Source: a virus
Length of the DNA stretch: 36,779 nt
Virus record (IMG/VR): IMGVR_UViG_3300044615_000233
Location: 1-36,779 of that record
Reading direction: 5' to 3' (one strand)
The position numbers were made by a program, and so were the translations under genes. The notes beneath the pieces are model-generated. The model made no database searches and was not told the DNA's origin. It worked only from the letters and a program-made list of their open reading frames with translations. Within the stretch, counting starts at the first letter, position 1; every line of letters begins with the position of its first letter. Shown one piece after another: positions 30,827-36,779 of the stretch.

Positions 30827-30844
30827 TATGGCGTAAGTGCCATA
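30827..30844. promoter_or_regulatory. Inverted repeat upstream of the replication genes
   Basis: TATGGC and GCCATA are perfect six-base arms separated by GTAAGT, ending nine bases before the ATG at 30853. It could be an operator or an mRNA hairpin limiting initiator synthesis. A TTGATA lies about 30 bases before it, but no good -10 is at the right distance. Confidence 0.4.
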
Positions 30845-30852
30845 GATTGCTA

Positions 30853-31833
30853 ATGCTAAAACCAAGTCATATGAATCAAGAAAATACACCCCTAGCTTTT
30901 GAAGTTCCCGATGGTCGAGAGGCCACCGGCGGTTTAGATTTGACCGTAGCAGAACAGCATGAGCTAGGGGTAGCTTATTTTGCTATGGATAAATCGTGGA
31001 TCAAGCTCTACCGCAAGATGCAGGATCATTGGGTCTATAAGAACCCAAACTATACCAACATTTGGCTAGCTATTCTATGGGGCACAAACTGGAAGCAATC
31101 AAAAGTTATAGTGCATGGTAAACTGGTTATTGTTGAGCGCGGCGAGATACTCACAAGCATAAGAACACTAGCACAACAATCGCACACGAGCGAGAAAAGT
31201 GTACGCAACTTCCTAAAGCATGCTGAAGTTGACGCAATGATTTTGCCAAAAAAGGGCACAGCAACGACACACTTTATCGTTTTGAATTATAACGACTTAC
31301 AAGAACAGCAATTGACAGAGGGGCACACGGAGGGCACACAGAGGGCACAGCAAGGGCACTATCATAAGAAGTTAAGAAGTAAAGAAGGTAAGAATATAGA
31401 ACAAATAGATAGTGTGAGTATGCGCTCGCGCGCATTCACGCCACCAAGTTTCGAGGAAGTTGAGGCATTCTTTACTTCTCAATTCCGCCATGACCTAGCA
31501 CAGCCCTATTTCGACTATTACACATCAAACGGCTGGCGCGTAGGTAAGAACCCCATGAAGAACTGGCAATCAGCAGCACGTAACTGGATTAGAAACGAAG
31601 CAAAGTATAAACAATCACAAGGATCATCAAATGCACAACCAAAACGCGGCGACAGGGAACGGACAGATAGAGAGACCTATTACGAACAGCTCGCAAACAT
31701 CGCCGTTGAGTCAGTCAGACAAAGATCGGGCACGGACGGAATGGTTCACAAGGTTATTGGTCAAATTGGACAATCTACGGGGCTTGCAATTGGAACCGGT
31801 ACGAGCCAAGGCGATACTTCAGGAACTACATGA
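30853..31833 (+). CDS. Winged-helix replication initiator/helicase-loader-like protein
   Basis: A 326-residue protein (start at 30853; 30871 is an alternative, and neither has a strong RBS). The N-terminal region has the phage initiator pattern DKSWIKLYRKMQDHWVYKNP, IVERGEILTSIRTLAQQSHT then SEKSVRNFLKHAEVDAM, a winged helix. The C-terminal DnaD/loader-like part has PPSFEEVEAFFTSQF, YFDYYTSNGWRVGKNPMKNW and AARNWIRNEAKY. It presumably binds the origin and recruits helicase. The last 203 nt (~67 residues, polar) overlap the next gene out of frame. Confidence 0.75.
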   Translation: MLKPSHMNQENTPLAFEVPDGREATGGLDLTVAEQHELGVAYFAMDKSWIKLYRKMQDHWVYKNPNYTNIWLAILWGTNWKQSKVIVHGKLVIVERGEILTSIRTLAQQSHTSEKSVRNFLKHAEVDAMILPKKGTATTHFIVLNYNDLQEQQLTEGHTEGTQRAQQGHYHKKLRSKEGKNIEQIDSVSMRSRAFTPPSFEEVEAFFTSQFRHDLAQPYFDYYTSNGWRVGKNPMKNWQSAARNWIRNEAKYKQSQGSSNAQPKRGDRERTDRETYYEQLANIAVESVRQRSGTDGMVHKVIGQIGQSTGLAIGTGTSQGDTSGTT

Positions 31834-32260
31834 TCGCCAGTATATTCACGATATTGCTAAAAAAGCCGAGCTAGTACTGCTCTACAAAGACTTTACTTTC
31901 CGTGGGGCAAATGTAATAATCGACATTGCTGACTTCTACCCAGATGATGAGCAGATCAAAGCAGCAGAAGCAAAGCAAAAAGGTGGTGAGTACTTCGTAA
32001 TCACAAAGCACGATCTAGAGAACATCCGAGCCGTAGCATACGACAAAGGATTCAGGCGCGGCAAAATCGAGGCTAAAATAGACCCACAGCATTTGCAAGA
32101 CGTAGACCAAAGCAAAAAGTACGGGTATCAGATACCACCGTCACCTTACGAGCTGGAAAAGGTAGCAATGGAGATGATAAAGGTCGAGCATAAAAAGGGC
32201 ATCAAGTTTGAAGGTTTGCCATGGTTGGATGAATTAAGAGGTCGCATTACAAGCGTTTAA
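31631..32260 (+). CDS. Replication-associated protein overlapping the initiator
   Basis: A 209-residue protein whose ATG has AAGGA with good spacing. The first ~67 residues are coded over the end of the initiator. After a disordered N-terminus, it reads as helices (EWFTRLLVKLDNLRGLQLEP, AKAILQELHDRQYIHDIAKK) and a basic middle (AYDKGFRRGKIEAKIDPQHL). A helicase-loader or primase-partner role fits by position; no known family is recognised, and it lacks a Walker motif, so it is not a DnaC-type ATPase. Confidence 0.65.
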   Translation: MHNQNAATGNGQIERPITNSSQTSPLSQSDKDRARTEWFTRLLVKLDNLRGLQLEPVRAKAILQELHDRQYIHDIAKKAELVLLYKDFTFRGANVIIDIADFYPDDEQIKAAEAKQKGGEYFVITKHDLENIRAVAYDKGFRRGKIEAKIDPQHLQDVDQSKKYGYQIPPSPYELEKVAMEMIKVEHKKGIKFEGLPWLDELRGRITSV

Positions 32261-32380
32261 ACATCCTAGAGCGTCCAAAGTATCAAACAACGAATAAAAA
32301 CGCGTCTACGGGCTTGCAAACGGCCAGCAAACAACTATTAAGCATAGCTTAACAACTCAAAAACAACACGGAGGGTAAAT
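32261..32380. other. A+T-rich spacer with dyad, origin candidate
   Basis: The 120-base gap between the helicase-loader-type pair and the DnaA-like gene is rich in A and C runs (AACAACGAATAAAAAC, CAAAAACAACAC) and contains the perfect dyad TTAAGC-ATA-GCTTAA at 32338-32352. Its place next to initiator genes makes it a candidate origin or initiator-binding region. No cluster of TTATCCACA-type boxes is visible in it. GGAGGG near the end is the RBS for the next gene. Confidence 0.4.
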
Positions 32381-32950
32381 ATGAGGCGGTATAGAAAGCT
32401 AAACGAGGTGCTCGCAATGTCCGACACCATCCTAAAATACTTTGATGTGCACCGCTCGCGGTTCGTAACATGGGCTCTTAAACAGCCCGACCTATTCCCA
32501 GAAGTAGGCAAGCGCGCGATGCAGGATTATTTGTGCATAGCACTCAATAGACACATGATCCCTTCACACATAACAGACACTAGAAGAGCACTAAAAATCA
32601 TCAAACAAAAACATACCATGAGACCAAACACGCAAAATCCAGCTATCCTAAACCTTATTGACCAATTCTGCAAGCTCTATAACTGCACATGGGAGCAGCT
32701 TGTAGCGCAATCTCGCTTCCATTGGGTCGTAGAATGCCGTTACCTGCTTATGTACTTCCTGTTCACGAAGTACCGACTATCAAACTCCTTGATAGCGCGG
32801 CTATTTAATAAGCACCATTCGTCAGTTATCCACGCTCTGCGTAACATGCGCAATCAAATCGAAACAGATGCTAACTTCCGTGAATACGTGGAACGTATGG
32901 AAACGCTGCTGGATATTAACTTTACCGTGCAAGTGGAAGAGATTGAGTAG
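32381..32950 (+). CDS. DnaA domain-IV-like DNA-binding protein
   Basis: A 189-residue protein with GGAGGG before its ATG. Residues ~1-85 are helical and unrecognised. Residues ~92-170 align by eye with DnaA domain IV: a helix with FCKLYNCTWEQLVAQSRF, an RYLLMYFLFTKYRLSNSLIA segment, then LFNKHHSSVIHALRNM, where H146-S147-S148-V149 corresponds to the DnaA signature. No AAA+ domain is present (full DnaA is over 400 residues), so it could bind DnaA boxes in host or phage DNA without ATP-driven melting. The C-terminus matches the fragment at window start. Confidence 0.75.
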   Translation: MRRYRKLNEVLAMSDTILKYFDVHRSRFVTWALKQPDLFPEVGKRAMQDYLCIALNRHMIPSHITDTRRALKIIKQKHTMRPNTQNPAILNLIDQFCKLYNCTWEQLVAQSRFHWVVECRYLLMYFLFTKYRLSNSLIARLFNKHHSSVIHALRNMRNQIETDANFREYVERMETLLDINFTVQVEEIE

Positions 32951-32990
32951 TTATTTGGCAAAAAACCAAACTAGTTGAAAGAACCAAATA

Positions 32991-33380
32991 ATGGCTAGAC
33001 CATTCGTTGAAATAGATACAGATGAGCTGTTCACAATGGCTAAAGAGGGATGCCCCGTTGCCGTGTGCGCTCAAGAACTCAAAATATCGGATCAGACGAT
33101 CTACAATAGATATTACGACATCTGGAAAGCAGGGCAAGCGGCAGGTGAGCGTATGCTTCATAAAAGACAGTTTGAAAGAGCTATTGAGGGCGATGTAGGA
33201 ATGCTCAAGCATCTAGGCGAAAACCGGCTCGGACAATCGCAAAAGATGCAGCAGCTAAATAGCAAGCAAGAGATAGAAGTAGTAATCCGCAAACCCTTGA
33301 AAGCAGACAATGGCGAAATTGGAGATAGCAGACCCGCTACCAGCCCAGATCAACTTCTGGAGCAATCCGGCGAGGCATAG
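32991..33380 (+). CDS. Terminase small subunit-like protein (copy 2)
   Basis: A 129-residue version of the protein at 208. The helix-turn-helix segment reads AKEGCPVAVCAQELKISDQT and differs at most positions outside the core from copy 1, while the end (QEIEVVIRKPLKADNGEIGD and on) is nearly the same. Length and the 71-nt overlap with TerL are kept. GAAAGAACC lies before the ATG. Both copies look functional. Confidence 0.75.
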   Translation: MARPFVEIDTDELFTMAKEGCPVAVCAQELKISDQTIYNRYYDIWKAGQAAGERMLHKRQFERAIEGDVGMLKHLGENRLGQSQKMQQLNSKQEIEVVIRKPLKADNGEIGDSRPATSPDQLLEQSGEA

Positions 33381-34476
33381 GGGATTCATTGGCGGTATCG
33401 GATCAGGCAAGACGCTAGCGGGCTGCGTGGAGGTTCTACGGCAGCCTGCTGGCACGTATGGCACTATCCTAGCACCAACGTATCCAATGCTCCGTGATGC
33501 TACGCAGCTAACCTTCTTCGACCTGTTCAGTCAGTACGTAGAAGAGCATAACAAGAGCGAAGGGGTAACCAAGCTCGTAAACGGTACAACGATCTTCTGG
33601 AGATCGGCGGACAAGCCCGATTCACTCCGCGGCCCTAACCTAAACTGGTTTTGGCTGGACGAGGCGGACTACATGGACGGCGCGACGTGGGACGTTATGC
33701 TAGGCCGTATTCGCCGGGACCCTACAAGGTGCTGGATAACTACATCCCCGAACGGAGATACCAACTGGGTATACGAGCGCATCTTCCGCAAGGCCACAGC
33801 AGGCAATCCAGACTATTACGTCGTGACCGCCAAGACGCGCGACAACATCCACCTGCCAAGTGAATACGTACGTAACCTAGAAGAGACGTATACGAGCGAG
33901 TTTGCGCGGCAGGAATTGGAGGGCGAGTTCATCGGGCCAATGGGGCGCATCATGCGTAAGGAGTGGCTGCAATACGCACTGCTACCAGACGAGGATATTA
34001 CGTACGTGATCGGCGTAGACTTGGCAGTAGGTATGAAGTCCAATGCAGACGATCGTGCTATCGTGGTGGTAGGCAAGCGTGGCACGACCTATTACGTCGC
34101 TGATGTGGTTTTTGGCAAATGGTCATTCAACGAAACCAAGGACAAGATTAAGCAGACGGCCTACAACTGGAATGCCGTTCGCGTGTGTGTGGAGAACGTG
34201 GCATATCAAGAAGTGATGGTGCAGCAGCTCCGAGCCGAAACCATGCTGAACATTCAAGGCGTCAATCCACGGGGCCGCAATAAGCTCACCCGCTTTCTAC
34301 CCATCGCAGGCAAGTATGAGCATGGGTACATCAAGCATGTGAATAGCGTACCTTTGGAATTTACCGAGCAACTGCTTATGTTCGATGGCAAAGATGGGCG
34401 GCTGGACGATATGGTTGACGCTCTCATCTACGCAGTAAACGGACACGAATTAAATACTTACGTTTACGAGATATAA
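33310..34476 (+). CDS. terL: Terminase large subunit (copy 2)
   Basis: 388 residues, with the same Walker A (28-35), Walker B (113-118) and nuclease motifs as copy 1. Only residues 15 (N for D), 227 and 228 (D-E for E-D) and 381 (L for S) differ. A 60-base block around codons 226-245 contains ten base differences with only two amino acid changes. That ratio indicates two functional alleles, not sequencing noise. Confidence 0.95.
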   Translation: MAKLEIADPLPAQINFWSNPARHRGFIGGIGSGKTLAGCVEVLRQPAGTYGTILAPTYPMLRDATQLTFFDLFSQYVEEHNKSEGVTKLVNGTTIFWRSADKPDSLRGPNLNWFWLDEADYMDGATWDVMLGRIRRDPTRCWITTSPNGDTNWVYERIFRKATAGNPDYYVVTAKTRDNIHLPSEYVRNLEETYTSEFARQELEGEFIGPMGRIMRKEWLQYALLPDEDITYVIGVDLAVGMKSNADDRAIVVVGKRGTTYYVADVVFGKWSFNETKDKIKQTAYNWNAVRVCVENVAYQEVMVQQLRAETMLNIQGVNPRGRNKLTRFLPIAGKYEHGYIKHVNSVPLEFTEQLLMFDGKDGRLDDMVDALIYAVNGHELNTYVYEI

Positions 34477-36570
34477 GTGGCATTAGCCGATTACTTCCAA
34501 AAGATCTTTGGTCGTAACAATCAAGCACTACCAAGCCCAAACGGCACGCAAGTCGGTGGGCGCATTGGCTATCCCTCAAAAGCTGGTTACCTTGCCAACG
34601 TCGAACATGGATTCAATCGCAACCCAGTAGTAGCTGCTTGCGTTGGTGTTTACGCATCTACGCTTAACGAGCCGCCTTTGGCTGCTATGTACGAAGATGG
34701 TACGATCAATAGGAACCATCCGGTAAGTCTGCTTTTCCGCAAGCCCAATCCTCGGATGGGGCAAGCTGAATTCTGGCAGATCGTCTGGACATACCTAGCG
34801 ATTAGCGGCAATGCATACATTGTGAAGGTACGCTCGGCAATGGGTAACATTGTTGAGATGTATCCATACTCGGATGCTCACGTTGCGCCGCTGCTTAACG
34901 ATCTGGGATGGGTCTACGCTTACCGCTACCAGTCAGGTAACATAACGCAGGACTGGCCCGCGGAAGATGTTATCCATATCCAGAATCCAGCGTACCGCGA
35001 TCCGGTTAATATGCACAAGGGCATAAGCCCTATCAGCGTAGCATGGGACAAGATCAACACATACAACGAGCTGCAAGCTACGATGTATTCGCTTGTAGCT
35101 TCAAATGCCGTACCGTCTGGAGTGCTGTCAGCGCCGGGCGATATTCCTAATGCTACCGTAGAGTCGCTCAAGGCGCAGCTACGCAAGCGTAAGGATGCAA
35201 GCGGGCGCGAGCGTACAGACCCGCTCGTGCTTGGCTCTGGTATGAACTACACCCAAATGGGCTTGGACGCGCAGAAGCTGCAAGCTATCGAGACGATACA
35301 AGAGCTTGAGACTTCAATCTGCGGTGCATTCCGCATCCATCCGGCGGTAGTGCTTACGAGCGCAGGACTGGCCCGCAGTACCTACAACAACCTTGCAAGC
35401 GCATACCAAGAGTTTACGACGCTAACGCGCGTACCATTCTGGAATGCGCTAGAAGAGCAACTGGAATCGGGACTACGTAAGGAATTCCCAGACGTTCAAT
35501 TGCAGTTTGATTTGGGACAAGTACAAGCATTGCAGCCGGACGTAGACGCTGTTATCTACCCTGTTATTGCGGAGTTTAACGCGAACCTAATCACGCTAAA
35601 CGAAAGCCGTGCCAAACTGGGCTTTGAGCCAGTAGAAGACGGCGATAAATACTCGTATGAAGTCGTACCGCAGGCGGGCGGCTTTGGTGCGTTTACTGCT
35701 CCAGAGCCAGAGGCAAAGCAATCGGTAGAAACCAACGCTGACCCAATCGAAAGCGTAGAGGGCCGCAAGGTAAAGTGGCACGAGCCGGAAGCGGTAAAGT
35801 ACTGGCAGAAGCAGGAGGACGTTATCCTTAAAGCTGCGGAAGCTACGCAAGCGGACGTTGCGGAAGTAATGAAGCGCGTTGAGCGGGCCGTTATGAAGCA
35901 GGTAAAGGCCGATCGTTTTGTTGGCGTCAACAAAATGGTAAAAGCTCCAGAGGATGCAATCAACATAGCTGATTTGGTTAGGCAGTTTATAGCAGCCAAT
36001 GAAGCTACGCAGGAGGCATTGCGTACGCAGATCATCGAGATGACGCTTGAAAGCGTGGGCGGTGATCTTACGCAAGTGCAGAGCTTGACAGATCAAATCC
36101 GTGATGAGCAAATCCGCAAGTCTACCGAGAACATGAAAGAGTCTTTGAACACGGCTAAAAAGGACGTGGCAAGAGTTCTCGAAGCTAACGCAGGCAAGCC
36201 GGCAGCGGAAGTGCAAAAGTCGCTGCTAGAAAAGTTTACCGAGATGCAGACGTCACGCGCAAAGATGATCGCCGTTACTACGTGCAAAGCGCAGGCAACG
36301 GTAGTGCAGCGCAAGACAGTCGAGCGCGTCAATGCACGGGAAACAGATCCAAAGCGTAAGGTCGTACAAGTGTGGCTATCACAGCGTGATTCTGACGTAC
36401 GCAAGACGCATAAAGATTTAGACGGCGAATGGATTGAAGAGGGCGAGACGTTTGACCAGTTCGTATCTGGAGCAGGCGAAGGCCCCGGACTAGGGGAGCC
36501 ACAAGAAGCGATTAACTGCCGCTGTACCTTACGTCCAGTTCGCCGATCACGAGTACAGGAACGGAACTAA
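34477..36570 (+). CDS. Portal-MuF fusion protein (copy 2)
   Basis: 697 residues with the GTG start, portal core, linker and C-terminal MuF signature (W-x-SQRDSDVRKTHKDLDG and NCRC) as in copy 1. Differences cluster: ~216-265 (NATVESLKAQLRKRKDASGR, then LVLGSGMNYTQMG) and ~348-400 (DLGQVQALQPDVDAVIYPVI and ESRAKLGFEPVEDG), plus the last 45 residues. Elsewhere the proteins are almost the same. The clusters suggest recombination with a third relative. Confidence 0.93.
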   Translation: MALADYFQKIFGRNNQALPSPNGTQVGGRIGYPSKAGYLANVEHGFNRNPVVAACVGVYASTLNEPPLAAMYEDGTINRNHPVSLLFRKPNPRMGQAEFWQIVWTYLAISGNAYIVKVRSAMGNIVEMYPYSDAHVAPLLNDLGWVYAYRYQSGNITQDWPAEDVIHIQNPAYRDPVNMHKGISPISVAWDKINTYNELQATMYSLVASNAVPSGVLSAPGDIPNATVESLKAQLRKRKDASGRERTDPLVLGSGMNYTQMGLDAQKLQAIETIQELETSICGAFRIHPAVVLTSAGLARSTYNNLASAYQEFTTLTRVPFWNALEEQLESGLRKEFPDVQLQFDLGQVQALQPDVDAVIYPVIAEFNANLITLNESRAKLGFEPVEDGDKYSYEVVPQAGGFGAFTAPEPEAKQSVETNADPIESVEGRKVKWHEPEAVKYWQKQEDVILKAAEATQADVAEVMKRVERAVMKQVKADRFVGVNKMVKAPEDAINIADLVRQFIAANEATQEALRTQIIEMTLESVGGDLTQVQSLTDQIRDEQIRKSTENMKESLNTAKKDVARVLEANAGKPAAEVQKSLLEKFTEMQTSRAKMIAVTTCKAQATVVQRKTVERVNARETDPKRKVVQVWLSQRDSDVRKTHKDLDGEWIEEGETFDQFVSGAGEGPGLGEPQEAINCRCTLRPVRRSRVQERN

Positions 36571-36779
36571 TGAAGTACAAGAACATACCAGTAGAATTTA
36601 AGGCGGATGAGCAGGGCAGTGTTGAAGCGTTCGTAAGCGTCTTCGGCAATGTCGATTCATACGGCGATCGTGTTATTTACGGCGCATTCAAGGAAAGCAT
36701 AGAAGCAAAGCTGCCCAAGATGGTATGGCAGCACGATATGCAGCGACCGATTGGGAAGACGGTGCTAGCAGAAGAGATA
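36570..36779 (+). CDS. Prohead protease, N-terminal fragment (copy 2)
   Basis: This 70-codon fragment is cut by the window end. It overlaps the portal stop in TAATG like copy 1, includes the SVFGNVDSYGDRV block and catalytic-type H55 (WQHD), and differs from copy 1 by about six base changes, all synonymous. Confidence 0.9.
   Translation, partial: MKYKNIPVEFKADEQGSVEAFVSVFGNVDSYGDRVIYGAFKESIEAKLPKMVWQHDMQRPIGKTVLAEEI

Larger units (their letters stand above)
32783..36779. repeat. Long diverged direct repeat, copy 2
   Basis: This is the counterpart of 1-3993. It keeps gene order, overlaps and protein frames, with indels of 1-3 bases in total. Synonymous changes dominate, with amino acid mosaic patches in TerS and portal. 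The last base of the window falls inside the second protease gene. It represents either another strain's allele reached by an assembly path or a second phage genome. Confidence 0.95.

Noticed and set aside
1-36779. CRISPR array, tRNA or rRNA genes
   Set aside because: No regularly spaced repeats and no cloverleaf-like or conserved rRNA stretches were seen while reading the non-coding gaps, which are all short.

Overview
The window is almost certainly phage DNA from a tailed, siphovirus-like phage of HK97 type. Every supported gene lies on the + strand, genes are packed with 1-4 nt stop/start overlaps, and the order is terminase, portal, prohead protease, major capsid, connectors, tail tube, tape measure, tail tip, lysis, then early replication and recombination genes. 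I see no integrase, no divergently transcribed repressor and no tRNA, so a strictly lytic phage is the simplest reading, though a repressor could be missed. The host cannot be fixed from the sequence. Some proteins (the DUF3127-like OB-fold protein, the LamG-like fibre protein) recall Bacteroidota phages, but several genes have strong Shine-Dalgarno sites, which is not typical of that group.

The most striking structural fact is that the window runs once around a genome of about 32.8 kb and then about 4 kb further. Bases 1-3993 align end to end with 32783-36779, but the copies are clearly diverged. Differences are mostly synonymous, with mosaic patches in the small terminase and portal. The likeliest explanation is a population (metagenomic) assembly of a circularly permuted or concatemeric genome that entered a second strain after one turn. 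A true tandem of two related phages is the alternative.

Layout: 1-168 is the end of a DnaA domain-IV-like gene. 208-6005 is packaging and head (TerS, TerL, portal-MuF fusion, protease, major capsid). 6015-9541 is a run of small decoration/fibre-like proteins. 9538-10358 holds small membrane proteins, including a holin candidate with an internal start. 10362-11901 holds the head-tail connectors. 11907-12656 is a family-2-like glycosyltransferase set between the connectors and the tail tube. 12658-18648 covers the tube protein, a terminator, a duplicated pair of chaperone-like proteins and the tape measure. 18650-22392 is the tail tip and receptor-binding region. 22392-24131 holds a metallophosphoesterase, a HEFIH metallopeptidase-like protein and the endolysin, closed by a strong terminator. 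A promoter/operator-like stretch (24191-24267) then opens the early region.

The early region (24268-32950) holds many small unknown proteins, a ribbon-helix-helix candidate, a Gp157-like protein, a RecT/Rad52-like annealing protein, an HNH endonuclease behind a structured spacer, a DUF3127-like ssDNA-binding candidate, a PD-(D/E)XK (VRR-NUC-like) nuclease, a class I methyltransferase, a winged-helix replication initiator that overlaps its downstream partner by 203 nt, and the DnaA domain-IV-like protein. The window then re-enters the packaging genes as the second, diverged copy and ends inside the prohead protease.
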